Part shown: piece by piece, positions 22,431 through 32,960 of the stretch
How positions within the stretch are numbered: position 1 is the stretch's first letter
Layout of the letters: every line of letters starts with the position of its first letter
NCBI RefSeq assembly: GCF_023159225.1
Contig: NC_063173.1
Location: 7,198,352 to 7,262,351, forward strand
DNA length: 64,000 nucleotides
Direction of reading: 5' to 3'
From: Perognathus longimembris pacificus
Taxonomy: Eukaryota > Chordata > Mammalia > Rodentia > Heteromyidae
Program-made: the position numbers and the translations under genes
Notes under the pieces: generated by a model
Databases searched by the model: none
What the model was told of the DNA's origin: nothing
Seen by the model: the letters and a program-made list of their open reading frames with translations, nothing else

Positions 22431-23175
22431 CTCAGCCTTTCACTACTGCAGGGAGCTGGTGTTTGCCATGCTATCCATCACAAACATCACTGCATGGGAC
22501 AGCACGAGCAGCTCAAACACTCCGAAGGAGATCACGAAGCTGCCGGAGCCTTAGTCCAGCGCTCTGCCATTCAACGGAGGCCGTCTCTTTTCTCCATGTG
22601 AAGACGTGGTACCCCGTCTACTCGTCCTTCAACTCAGCCTTAAGCCCCTGGCCTCTTCTGTTTGTATGACTGTCTATGGCCATGGATGTGTGTAGCAGGG
22701 TGAATGTTGCCTCAGACATGGATGCACTCAGTCTCCTGTTCTGATCCACCTGAGAGTCTGAGGCTGATTCGGAACTGCCTCAGCCTTGCACACACCTCCT
22801 GGACTTTCTTAGTGGCTGATGGTGTACCCAGTCCTGCCAACTGCCTCCTGCTGTGGTGGTGTAAGATTTCTAAGAGGAAGCGCCATCATTGATGCATCCA
22901 ACAAAATATTAGCACCTTATGCCCTAACTAGTAAACTAGAAGTCTGTAAATGCTAGGAAGAGAAACCACAAATGCACGCGACACCCGAAGTATGAATTCT
23001 CGTCGCATTAGTTAAGACGGCACTTTCAGTTCTTTTTATCACGACATGCTTCCTTAACCCAGCGGTCTGCATGCACTGTGCTCTCCATGGGAGACACTAG
23101 GGCCGCAGTGGACACTCACTGAACGAGGGTGGTCCACGTTGTTATTATCCACACAGCTGTTATGTTGCCGATGTG
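22429..23175. other. Unassigned sequence
   Basis: No recognised repeat or gene. Confidence 0.45.
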
Positions 23176-23360
23176 CTGCTAGGGCTGGGATTTGAACTGA
23201 GGGCCACAGCGTTGCTTCTACTTGGATCATACATACCCCCAGTCCTTTATGCCTCAGTTTATTGTTCTAATAAGCTTTTATACTTTTTGGTAGGACAGGT
23301 CTCAGAGCATGATTGGCCTACTTCCACCTCCCAAGTAGCTGGGATTAAGGTCATGTGCCT
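23176..23360 (-). mobile_element. Old composite SINE (antisense), diverged
   Basis: GCTGGGATTTGAACTGAGGG begins the antisense right arm; CACCTCCCAAGTAGCTGGGA and TTAAGGTCATG are the antisense left arm. The middle of the right arm is replaced. Confidence 0.7.
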
Positions 23361-23406
23361 AAATGTGTTTCTTGAGATAGGGTCTTGTTAACTTTTTCTC
23401 TATTTT

Positions 23407-23482
23407 TCTTTCCTTCCTTCCTTCCTGCCTTCCCTCCTGCCTTCCTTCCTTCCTTCCTTTCTTTTTTTTCTTGTCTTTTTTT
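23407..23482. repeat. (CTTC)n / polypyrimidine repeat
   Basis: CTTC units with CTGC interruptions, then T-rich sequence. Confidence 0.9.
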
Positions 23483-23514
23483 TTTGTCAGAGCTGTCCCT
23501 CCAACTACATTCCT

Positions 23515-23546
23515 AATACCTCCCAACATAATACCTCCCAACATAA
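23515..23546 (+). repeat. Tandem duplication of a 15-bp unit
   Basis: AATACCTCCCAACAT occurs twice in direct succession, followed by a partial third copy, AATATCTG. Confidence 0.85.
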
Positions 23547-23771
23547 TATCTGAATGCCAATTCAGATGTTAAGCCATTATGCTTGCTTTTCCAGCTCTTC
23601 TTATCTGGCTGCTTTTGTTGTAAAGCACTTCATGCTGAGCTAACTTCAGTGACATTGGAAGTAGAGAGAGGTAAGGAATAAGACAGAGGTGAGGCCTAAT
23701 CCTGAACTGATTAGCAACGAATTCCAAGCAGAAAAAGATTTGGGGCTATTATAAAAGTATCAGTATTTCAG

Positions 23772-24024
23772 GTGGGACTCAGTGGCTAAAGCCAGTAATC
23801 CTAGCTACTCAAGAGGCTGAGATCTGAGGATTGAAATTCAAAGCCACCCCAGGCAGCCAGAAATATAAAGATTCTTGTGTCCAGTTAGCCAGCAAAAAGC
23901 TGAAACTTGAGAGTGTGCTCAAGTGGTAGAGTGCCAGCCCTGAACAAGAAGGCTGAGGGAGAGCATGGCGTCGTGATTTCAAGCCCAAGTACAAACACAT
24001 ACACACACTCATGGACACAGACAC
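23772..24024 (+). mobile_element. Old composite SINE (B1-like/Geo) with CA-rich tail
   Basis: GACTCAGTGGCTAAAGCCAG, TAATCCTAGCTACTCAAGAG, then right arm GTGCTCAAGTGGTAGAGTGC. The 3' end passes into ACAAACACATACACACACTC, an interrupted CA tail. Confidence 0.88.
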
Positions 24025-24459
24025 ACACCTGATTTTTCAACAAATAAATTTGTTTATAATCCATGCAGGCTATGATGGTTTATATGTTCTCCACAAAAGG
24101 TATTATATAATAAGTGCCCTTGGGGAAAGCATTTTTATAATTGATCTAGGTGTTTGGGCATGTAATTGAATGTGCAATTATGCAAAGCTATTTTGTGCTT
24201 ATTGCAATTAAGTTGTCAGGCCTAAATCAACATCCCCTCCCCCAAAACTTGTTGAAATATCCTGTCTTCTCTCCTTTATCTTTCAACTTAGTCCTTGTAA
24301 TATTACCCGAATATGAGTAAATGCTTGAAATATTAATGAATTTAATCCTTTCCAACAAACTTATGAAGTTGATGTTATTTTATTTCCTGTGGTTTTCTTT
24401 CAAAATTGAATCAAACAAATAATGTCTTCACACACGTGGATAAACTGAGATACCCACCT

Positions 24460-24460
<1 letters not shown>
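24025..24460. other. AT-rich unassigned sequence
   Basis: No repeat or gene recognised. Confidence 0.5.

Positions 24461-24493
<33 letters not shown>
24461..24493. repeat. (TC)n microsatellite
   Basis: About 16 TC units with one interruption, abutting the 3' end of the following antisense SINE. Confidence 0.95.
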
Positions 24494-24700
24494 GATGCTG
24501 GTAGTAGGGCTTCAACTACAGGTGCTCTTTTTTTCTCTAGCACTCTACCACTTGAGCCACGGTTCGATTTCCAGCATTTTGATGGTTAATTTGAGATAAG
24601 TATCTCACGGACCTTTTTGCCTAGACTGCTATGGAACTGTGATCCTCAGATCTCAGCCTTCTGAGTAGCTAGGACTCCAGACAGAAGCTACCTCCATCCA
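24494..24700 (-). mobile_element. Old composite SINE (B1-like/Geo), antisense
   Basis: CTAGCACTCTACCACTTGAG and CCACGGTTCGATTTCCAGC form the right arm; CTCAGCCTTCTGAGTAGCTA and GGACTCCAGAC form the left arm. First member of a three-SINE stack. Confidence 0.9.
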
Positions 24701-24823
24701 GCATTTTCCCATTCTCTTTTAACCACAATTTTAACTCCCACACATACTGACTATGGGCTGTTGTGCATTTCTTACTCTTAACTCACGCACTTTCTTCTCT
24801 TTCTTTCTTTCGTTTTTTCGTTT

Positions 24824-25049
24824 TTTGGTAGGCCATGGGGTTTGAACTCTGGTGCTATCTCTGAGCTATACTGCTTGGCACTAGTGCTCTGCCACTTTGA
24901 GCCACAGCTCCCCTTCCCATTTTTAGGTGGTTAATTGGAGATAAGGGTCACACTGGCCCTTTCTGCCCAGGTTGACTTTGAACTGTGATCCTCAGATCTC
25001 AGTCTCCTGGGGAGGTAGGATGAGAGCCATGAGCCACAGGCACCCAGCT
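24824..25049 (-). mobile_element. Old composite SINE (B1-like/Geo), antisense
   Basis: GGGGTTTGAACTCTGGTGC, CTCTGCCACTTTGAGCCACA, GGTTAATTGGAGATAAGGGT, then CTCAGTCTCCTGGGGAGGTA. An extra CTGAGCTATACTGCTTGGCA lies inside the right arm. Confidence 0.9.
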
Positions 25050-25150
25050 TCTTGCTCATTTCTCTCTGCTCATTGCCATTGCCATTTCCTCCTTGGAGCC
25101 TCATCTTCGTCTCCTCAGACCAGTTGCCTTTGCCTCCCTGTCTCATTTCT

Positions 25151-25360
25151 TTGTTTGTTTTGTTTGTTGTTGCCAGTCCTGGGGCTTGAACTCGGGGCCT
25201 GAGCACTGTCCCTGGCTTCTTTTTGCTCAAGGCTAGCACTCTGCCACTTGAGCCACAGCACCACTTCTGGCCATTTTCTGTATATGCGGTGCTGAGGAAT
25301 CAAACCCAGGGCTTCATGTATACAAGGCGAGCACTTTACCACTAGGCCATATTCCCAGCC
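25151..25360 (-). mobile_element. IDL-Geo SINE, full length, antisense
   Basis: Right arm GCCAGTCCTGGGGCTTGAAC to GAGCCACAGCACCACTTCTG, then left ID-like arm ending CCATATTCCCAGCCC. A TTTG-rich T tract is the antisense tail. The 17-bp target duplication CTCCCTGTCTCATTTCT is present at 25134-25150 and 25361-25377. The right arm carries the GAGCAAAAAGAAG subtype (sense). Confidence 0.95.
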
Positions 25361-25503
25361 CTCCCTGTCTCATTTCTAAACAAATTCCTTGTTTCTACTC
25401 CGATGTTCTCTCTGCCTTTGTAACTTTTCCCATGCCATCTTTCCAAGCTTGGAGCTCCTGCATTCCAAATGATGTTCAATTCAGAGCAAGAGAAGAAGAA
25501 CGC

Positions 25504-25571
25504 GTCTGGGGCTCGTCACTGCCTCCCTCCCCCGTGAGTCTGGGGCTGGTCACTGCCCCCCTCCCCCATGC
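25504..25571 (+). repeat. Tandem duplication, 34-bp period
   Basis: GTCTGGGGCTCGTCACTGCC with CTCCCTCCCCCGTGA is repeated at 25538 as GTCTGGGGCTGGTCACTGCC with CCCCTCCCCCATGC. Two copies differ at a few positions. Confidence 0.85.
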
Positions 25572-25919
25572 TTCTGGCCATGGGTCCACACTCAGCTGGC
25601 AGTAACGCTGACTCCGCCTCCCTGGGGGCTTTCACTTTTCCTGTCCCTCTCTGTGGCCCCTCCCACCTGGACTCACAAGTCACAGAAACCTATGCAGCTT
25701 TTAGTTCACTGCTTGTGTCTATGAATCTGCTTTTGGACTTCCGTAGACCATGAAATCTTGAAATGCAAGATCTGAGTCCTGTGTATTGCAGTGTTGTGCA
25801 GGGTATTGAAGAGATGCTAAACAAATGTTTACTAAGCGAGTCACCTCTACCAAATACCTAGTTGTCTTCCTTGAGTTATCTGGAACATTCCACAATTCAC
25901 CCCCAGATACATCTTCTTT
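25572..25919. other. Unassigned sequence with a possible MIR/L2 tail
   Basis: GTGCAGGGTATTGAAGAGAT, GCTAAACAAATGTTTAC and TAAGCGAG at 25796-25843 resemble the shared MIR/L2 3' tail (GCTCAATAAATGTTTG). The remainder is unassigned. Confidence 0.4.
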
Positions 25920-26080
25920 GAGCACAAATGAGGAATAGCTCTTCCAAGTTCTGTGCATACATCACCTCCGAGCAATCTCTCCTGACCTTTTCCCCAACAT
26001 GGGGATTACCATTGACTCCACTTTGCCCTGCACTGACAATGAAATTATCCATCACTAACTTTGTTTTTCCCCCCCATCCA
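25920..26080 (+). mobile_element. Possible L2 fragment
   Basis: TTCCAAGTTCTGTGCATACA, TCACCTCCGAGCAATCTCTC and CTGACCTTTTCCCC recall the L2 phrase order CAAGTCTCAGCTCAAATGTC, ACCTCCTC, GGCCTTCCCTGACC. Diverged; eye match only. Confidence 0.4.
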
Positions 26081-26345
26081 TCCCTTCTTCTGCTGAGCAC
26101 TCATAGTGAGCGACTGAGACACCATAGTGGACACTGGAGTATACAGAGAGACTGCACAGAGTCCTGCCAACACTGTCCATCCTGCTCAGTCGATGAGACT
26201 GGGTACTGTCATTGTTAGAACATAGTCTTGCTTTCAGAAACTCAAATACAAATGTGCTTCTTAGGACAGGGGAAATACAGTTTGTTTTAGATACAACAAC
26301 TCAGATTGCCTTTATTTGGGAAGGGGACTGGCATAGAGGCTTAAA

Positions 26346-26549
26346 ATGAGGGCCCGAGTCCAGTCTTTCAGTCTTTCAGCTCAAGGCTGGTGTTCTACCA
26401 CTTGGGCCACAGCTCCACTCCTAGCATTTTGGATGGTTAATGAGAGATAAGGGTCTCATGGACTCTTCCTGGCTTCAGATCATGATCCTCAGATCTCAGC
26501 CTTTTGATGAGGAGGTAGGATTATAGACATAGGCCACCAGTGCCGGGCT
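26346..26549 (-). mobile_element. Old composite SINE (B1-like/Geo), antisense
   Basis: AGCTCAAGGCTGGTGTTCTA, CCACTTGGGCCACAGCTCCA, GATGGTTAATGAGAGATAAG, then GATCCTCAGATCTCAGCC. Its right-arm end has a duplicated CAGTCTTT unit. Confidence 0.9.
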
Positions 26550-26794
26550 CCCTCTCAGATGACTTCTTTTCTAAAATTATATTTGCATTGTTTTTAAGCA
26601 ATGGTACAAAGGGATTACTAATGAGCCTGTCAGTTTAGGAGTAAGATGCTGCTTGGTCCTATAACCCTTTCTTCATTCTCCCTGTCCCTCTTCCACCCTT
26701 TACAATACTTTTAAAGTCTAAGAAAGCAGCAAGCCAGTAGGCAGTAAGGCCATTGTCAAAGGTGTTGCAGGTAGCAGCATTCTTTCTCAAGATA

Positions 26795-26872
26795 GAAAGC
26801 ACTAGAAGGCAGGTTTTTAGTCACATTTGGATCCTCTACGAGGTTTGGTACAGTGCCTTTAACAATTACATC
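26795..26872 (+). mobile_element. L2 3'-tail fragment
   Basis: AGCACTAGAAGGCAGG, CACATTTGGATCCTCTAC and GGTACAGTGCCTTTAAC follow the L2 tail order (CTCCATGAGGGCAGGGA ... TATCCCCAGCGCC ... GAACAGTGCCTGGCAC). Confidence 0.45.
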
Positions 26873-27442
26873 AGACTGACATTAAAATTTACTGTCAGCC
26901 ATGGGTATATTAGAAGAGAGATAAAATAATAACTGAATTGCCTGGAAAAAAAAAACACTCAATTCAAAATCTGAACTAGAGCTGATACATTATCACCCAG
27001 AAAACTAAAACCTGAATGTCAAGGCTGTTGCGTGGCTTGGAGTTTGGTGCATCACTAGAGTTGGCAAGGCTACTAAATCTAATCCAGTGTACATTGCTTT
27101 CTATCATAGAAAATTGAACTCTAAAGTCCATGATCAACCTCTGGCCTCTCCTTGGACATAATATGGTTGCATTTCTAGTTTTGTTTTGTTTTTGACTTTT
27201 TTCAATACTTGTTTTATCTTTAAGTAGCTGTCCAAAGGAATTGCCATTCACTGAAGCAGTGTGTGAACACAGTGCATCTTGATCAACACTCTTCCCCCTC
27301 CTTACCCACCCCTTCCCTTACTGGTCTTAATTATAGGTTATGTATTGAATTGTGTGCAATCTAACAAAACAGTTCATGTGTGCAATGCATCTTTTAAAAA
27401 TCATGGTTATGCTTTAATTTGGAAATAAACATGTATACGTAT
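26873..27442. other. Unassigned sequence
   Basis: AT-rich; no repeat or exon recognised. Confidence 0.45.
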
Positions 27443-27456
27443 AAGAAACATAAGTA

Positions 27457-27666
27457 GGGCTGGGGATATGGCCTAGTGGCAAGAGTGCTTGTCTCGTATA
27501 CATACATGAGGCCCTGGGTTCAATTCCCCAGCACCCCATATATAGAAAATGTCCAGAAGTGGCGCTGTGGCTCAAGTGGTAGAGTGCTAGCCTTGAGCGG
27601 GAAGAAGCCAGGGACAGTGCTCAGGCCCTGAGTCCAAGGCCCAGAACTGGGCCCCCCCCCAAAAAA
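27457..27666 (+). mobile_element. IDL-Geo SINE, full length, sense
   Basis: Left arm GGGCTGGGGATATGGCC to GGGTTCAATTCCCCAGC, with A box (TGGCCTAGTGG) and B box (GGTTCAATTCC). The right arm runs from TGTGGCTCAAGTGGTAGAG to CCCAGAACTGG. The 14-bp target duplication AAGAAACATAAGTA lies at 27443-27456 and 27667-27680. The end has an unusual C9 run before the A tail. GAGCGGGAAGAAG subtype. Confidence 0.96.
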
Positions 27667-27777
27667 AAGAAACATAAGTAACAAGCACAGATAGGAAGCA
27701 TTAACCATTGCTGGTAGTGAGATCATGCGTGTTTTTAAAAAAATATTTTTTGGTATTTCAATTATTTTTACTTTTTT

Positions 27778-28160
27778 TAAATTAAATTTTATTGTCAAGG
27801 TGATGTACAGAGGGGTTACAGTTACATAAGTAAGGTAGTGAGTATAGTTTTTGTCATGCTTGTTACCCCCCTCCCTCATTTTTATCCCACCTTCCCTCCC
27901 CCATCCCCGCATTGTAGAGTTCATTTCTAACAGAGTGTCCTGTGAGTATCGCCATCTTGATCTGTGTCACCACCTCAACATCTTCACCCCCCTTGACACA
28001 TCCCTAACCTGACATTTCTCAATTCTGTGGTATAGACAGTTGAATTTAGCCTGCATTCTCCCCTTTTCCCCTTTCATCCTTGTACCCCTCTGGCTTGGAC
28101 CCCACCTTCTCCTCCTACAAGTACCCATTTCCTGGTACTTATTTTCTCGGGCTTTGACTT
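27778..28160 (-). mobile_element. LINE-1 3' end, antisense
   Basis: Plus strand begins TTTTATTGTCAAGGTGATGT and ACAGAGGGGTTACAGTTAC, the antisense of the L1 terminus GTAACTGTAACCCCTCTGTA with TGACAATAAAA. It continues through a C-rich tract (antisense of the G-rich L1 3' UTR run) to about 28160. No ORF2 sequence seen. Confidence 0.75.
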
Positions 28161-28164
28161 ATTT

Positions 28165-28948
28165 TATCATAGGCAAGCACTGTTCACACAGCGAATAGCT
28201 GGGCACAACTCAGACGTGTGTAGATGGATGAGGAATAGACACACACACAATCGCATACTACTCAGCCTTAGGAGGAAGGGAGAACAGCTGTCCATCACAC
28301 CTGGATGAATCAGGGGGACACTGTGCGCATCGAAATAAGTGAAGAATAAAAAAAAAGACACCTACTGCCCGATTTGATCTATGTGACATACACAAAGTAG
28401 TGGGATTCATTCCGAAGAGAAGCGAAAGAACTGGGGAGTTAATTGTTACAGTGGCCTATTTTTAAGAGGCTCGGCAGTGAATATGATAAACAGTACTACG
28501 ATCTATAAAAACTGGTTAAGACTGTAAAGTTTTATGTTCTCCGATTTCTACTATAAATCTTTTAGAGCTCATTTTGTCTCCTGAAGATGAGAGAGGGCAC
28601 AGGTAGAGGCGAATCCTTGGGAGGCTCTGAAGGGCCTGGTTGGTGCCGTGGACAGACCCATGAAGGGGTCCATAGGACAAGGAGCTCACCCCTCCCACCC
28701 GCACTTCGATGGAGAGAAATCTTCAAGGTCAAAATGGCGAGACAAAGAGTAAAAGGCGAACCGATGCAAAGCAATACTTACAAGACAATATGCTGTAAAT
28801 CAACCGTAAAATGGGGGGGGGGGGGGATACGGGGAGGAGGGAAAGTGGGAGAAAAACGAGGGAGGAGGTAACAAGTCTGACAAAAATCTACTCGCTGCTT
28901 TACGTATGTTACCTTGACAGTAAAAAAATAAAATAAGAAAAAAAAAGC
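28165..28948 (+). mobile_element. LINE-1 3' region, sense, with A tail
   Basis: Starts with the L1-like TAGATGGATGAGGAATAGAC, ATACTACTCAGCCTTAGGAG and CTGGATGAATCAGGGGGACA, then AAATAAGTGAAGAATAAA. It continues into a G-rich 3' UTR (G14 at 28813) and TTTACGTATGTTACC, TTGACAGTAAAAAAATAAAA. It lies head to head with the antisense L1 end on its left. The three frames on both strands at 28516-28972 are inside it. Confidence 0.75.
28813..28826. repeat. (G)14 mononucleotide tract
   Basis: Fourteen G inside the G-rich part of the L1 3' UTR, so it expanded from a naturally G-rich run. Confidence 0.95.
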
Positions 28949-29442
28949 ACCTAGTACTTTTTCAACCATCACTGCAGCTCAACGAACACTGCATCCCACC
29001 GGGTGCTGGGATTTACAAAAACCATACCAAATCCATGAATCTCGTTCCCTTACCTTTCCCACATCTTACTCAGAAGGGATAACCAGTTTCCAAAAGTGAA
29101 ACCTGTCTCCCATTGAAAATGGTCTTTTGTTGTTTTTCAGTAAACCCCCTTTGGTCCGCCTGAGCACCTGGTATAATGATGTGTTAGGAATGTTCTTGGC
29201 TCATATTTTTGTTGTGGGATACAGCAGCAGCCACAAATGGTTAACACACAGGGGGAAGACGGAAGAGCCCCAACTACCCAGTTTATACTCCGAAGAGGCC
29301 TATATTCTTAGGAAATAATTCTTCACGTTGTGATAAGTTATGATTTGTTATGAAATCTCTCATGCAGATAAAAGAATGTATATTAGCTATACAAGCGATA
29401 ATAAATAATGTAACAAATACCCATTGTAACTGCTATTTACCG

Positions 29443-29454
29443 CCCCCCCCCCCC
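29443..29454. repeat. (C)12 mononucleotide tract
   Basis: Twelve C followed by GC and an A9 run. Confidence 0.95.
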
Positions 29455-29567
29455 GCAAAAAAAAGGAGCACAACTCACAGAATAGTCACTTCTGGGTATT
29501 TACTCCTAACCCCCCCACCTGGAGAACTTGAACAATGAACACCTCCCATTGCAGGACCTGCCTGCAG

Positions 29568-29579
29568 CCACAAGGGGGC
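29568..29579 (+). promoter_or_regulatory. Strong CTCF-like motif
   Basis: CCACAAGGGGGC followed by A matches 11 of 12 positions of the CTCF core CCASYAGRKGGC, including the full AGGGGGC half. It is outside recognised repeats. Motif match only; occupancy is unknown. Confidence 0.45.
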
Positions 29580-30353
29580 AGGCAAAGCATTCTCTAACGC
29601 CATCCTCACCATGATACAGGCGGGCCGCATGGTTCTTAGAAAGTTTCTAAAGCAAGAACCTCTTCCTCCCTGCATGCCTTAGGAGAGAGCGCTCATGCTA
29701 TCTCGTAAATCACTGTGCCTCTATATCCACCCATTTCTCCCCGCGATCAGGGCGTAATTAGAGGCCTTTTTGCTTCCTTTTCTCCTTATTCTATTTTTTC
29801 TTCCTTTCCTCAACTCAGGCTCTGTCAGTGCTCTGCTAGCAGCCTTCTTTGGCTCCCTTTAATTATAGACTCCCTTTCATTTCAGACTCTTTATACTAGG
29901 ACGCAAGACTTCCTTCAAACTGCCTTTTTCCCAGCTTGATTTTTTTTTTTTTTTTGTCTTTAGTGTTCCCTCTTTCTTCTCTCTACCTCCCCAGCTCCCT
30001 GGCTTTGTCTCTCTTAGTCTGTCTCTCTTCCTGTCTCTGTTGTCTCTTCCGATTTCTCTTGCTGTCTCTGCCGGTCACCGTTTCTCCGTCTCCATCTCTC
30101 TCTCTCTCAGCATGGTCAGCTGTCAAGGAAAGCACCTGTAACACCAGACTCCTCCCAGATCACTACACTCACATTCACACTTGCAGGCCGTGGCGGAGGC
30201 TACCCACTGCATCGTCTCCTCTCCCCTTCTGTGTCTAGTCAATTGGTACAGAAACTCCAGTCTACTTCCCACACGCCACCTACACGTTTGAATTAATTTT
30301 TAATATCATGTTGACGCTGCTGTACTTGAATCACGACACGTTTCCCTTTCATT

Positions 30354-30369
30354 CCCCCCCCCCCCCCCC
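30354..30369. repeat. (C)16 mononucleotide tract
   Basis: Longest C run in the window, in otherwise mixed sequence. Confidence 0.95.
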
Positions 30370-30424
30370 ATCACTTTCCGGTAGGGAGCCATGACACTTT
30401 TCCTTGCCTTTGCTTGATTGCTTG

Positions 30425-30490
30425 TGCCATCTGGTAGCTCGGTGAATGCACAGTAGTTTGCTAAATAAGCACATGAATGAATGAATGAAT
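30425..30490 (+). mobile_element. L2 3'-tail fragment with (TGAA)n
   Basis: GTGAATGCACAGTAGTTTGC, TAAATAAGCACATGAATGAA and TGAATGAATC match the L2 terminus (CATAGTAGGCGCTCAATAAA ... TGAATGAATGAA). Confidence 0.55.
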
Positions 30491-32879
30491 CTTATATTAA
30501 GGCAAAACTTTTTAATTTTGAGTGATGTGCATGTTCCAGTGGTATATGTAGGATACTTTCTAGAGTTGGCTTAAAACAGTACTTACATCTTGGAACAATT
30601 ATGACAGCTGTTGCTGTTATAACCAAAATCATTGAAAGGTTAACAAGCACCAAGACTGTTATGAACAAAAGATGCTGCTTTTGCCACGAGGCTGCATGCA
30701 AAGGGATGACACGGGAGATGCTACAGCTCAGGAGACAGAGGCCCAGGAAAGATGTGCAAATGAAGCTAGCCCAGAATACTGACAGAACACAGTAATTCAC
30801 TTAATGAATGTGCTTCTATAAATCACTGGGCTTCGCCTGTGGCAAGAGAAGTTCCATAATTCAGCTGACACAGCACATATTTTTCCCAGCAAACATATTA
30901 TTGATTTCCCACAAAGGTTATAATTTAACAAAGAATAATATTGATTTGTTTTTTTTTAAAGCTCTCAATCCACAGCTATGAGGATCTCAGTGGAGTTCTC
31001 ATGACTTGTAATTAAGAGCTTCAGCATGCAAATATATGCCACGAGGCATTAGGTACCATATGCTACACTGAAATTTCAAATCACTAACTTCACCTCTTAA
31101 GTCCTAATCAGCAGTTTTCACATTTTCATCTTCACGAGTTTAAAATCAGATTTCCTCCCTGGGTTAACTTTTGCTAAGTTCTAATGTTTCTATTTTATTT
31201 TTAAATTAATTAATGCAATCGCTCCTGAATTCCTATCTGCTTTAAGGAGATGGGCTATGTCCTAACTAGCTGTTGCTCTGTTGGTGAGGATCGTGCCAGA
31301 CACTCTTGCAACAGAAAGAATAAAAAAGGCTAGAAAGATGTCTATTGTTATTTTGGACCATCATTTTTACTTGCTGGGAATTGACAGAAAGAACGTTAGC
31401 TGAGCAGCTCTTGCAGAATCCGAACAGAGACCCGGTTACATGGCAATATGTAACCTGGGCCCCAAATTTAGGAACTTGATCTTTTCCTTTAAGTCAAATC
31501 AAGCAGGAAAGCTACATTGCATTGATTTTTGCTAAAGTTCTCCAACGGAGCCACTTCAGTCAGCACGGAAATTGCTGTTGACTCTTATTGAATGCGCACT
31601 GCGTGCTAGGCACGATTAATCCAACGGAAACTCATTAATTCAAGTGAATAACTAGGTCCCCATTAGAAGGGCTCACATTTTACAAATGACCAAGCAAGAG
31701 AAAAGCAGCCAGCTGAAAGGCAGCAGAATTGGCAGACACTTTCATCATCTGCTGCTAATTGGAAGACACAGAACTTAATTTTATTCGGAATAATGCTTCA
31801 TCGTGGCTTCCGGAAGTAATGAAGTCGCAAGGGATAAACTTGGGCTCCTCTGATAAACTTTCCACGGCACGGGACAAACTTGCTGAGGGAAGGAGGGGTT
31901 CTTGCAAACATTTAACTGCTGTGGAAAAGTAAGAGAAAGTGAATGAAAATCTACAATTTATGCCCAAAGCATAAACATATCACACATTGATTTTATATCT
32001 GTTGACTAATTTCTTGGAGGCCAATTTGGGAAGAATTAGTTGATGTAAGAGAAAAGGAAGATTTTTGCTAGATTTCACTTTTAGAGGGGGTAGGTACTAT
32101 TTGGAAGGTCTAGCATTGATCTTTGCCATAGAAGTAGGGATGTAAGGTAGAAAACTCGTACTTTAAATATGGATGCTATGATTTCCAAATGACAAATATT
32201 TGCTTCCTAGTGTCTCCCTGTTATTACACACTCCTTAGACATATTGATTTGCTATCGATAATGAGCGATGTACTCTGAGTACATGTAGTCAGGGTAGGAT
32301 AATCGACAGAATGATTTCATTCTCTTTCCTCACAGAGTGTGTAGTCAGGTAGCGGAGGCAGATATTAAATGCCTGCATACCCACGTACTTGCTGACCTAA
32401 TAGAAGCGATGAAGCAAAAGCGCCCCGAGCATTTGACGTGGGAGCCAGTAAGTAGTGACATGCTCACTGTCAGTCTGGGTGCTAGCACACATGACGGTGA
32501 CTCATGAAACACCTGTTTTGTCCAGTCGCTATGGTAGTTCTTTTGCATTCTTTCTTAATTTTGCAACTACCCTTTGACAACTGAATAACAGCCCCGGTCA
32601 CAGATGAGGAGTCCCGAGGCCAGGGTTTTCACCATGGCAGACATAACCAAACTCATCTCACCGAGCTGGCCCCAGGTGCAGAGACACCCTTCTTTTAAGA
32701 AGCAGCTTAAATGGGCCTTTCCCCCTGCCAGTCAGTGACTCCTCTTCCACTTTCCAAAGCTCTTGGTTTAAATTCAAACACTTTCAAATATAATTGATCT
32801 GTTTATAAGTCAATTACCTCGCTGGACTATAATCCTGAGGGAAACTAGGGTTTCATTATGAGTTTTGTTATTTCTTTTA
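30491..32879. other. Repeat-poor sequence, candidate conserved non-coding DNA
   Basis: 30890-31260 has the even, AT-rich, high-complexity composition typical of conserved non-coding elements, with repeated TAATTA/TTAATTAA cores. Faint MIR-like antisense text lies at about 31575-31650 and 32535-32690. No coding frame is credible. Confidence 0.4.
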
Positions 32880-32960
32880 TACCCACTGCCTCTAGTAAAT
32901 TCAACAGACATTTACCGGTCCTGGATAAATATTTATTGAGTCATCATTGAGTTAAAATAT
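32880..32960 (+). mobile_element. L2 3'-tail fragment
   Basis: CCCACTGCCTCTAG, CAACAGACATTTACCGGTCC and TGGATAAATATTTATTGAGT resemble the L2 tail ending in AATAAATATTTGTTGA. Confidence 0.45.

Larger units (their letters stand above)
28949..30424. other. Unassigned sequence with two poly-C tracts and a CTCF-like site
   Basis: C12 at 29443-29454 and C16 at 30354-30369. Pyrimidine-rich stretch at about 29940-30110. Best CTCF-like core at 29568. No exon is supported. Confidence 0.45.
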
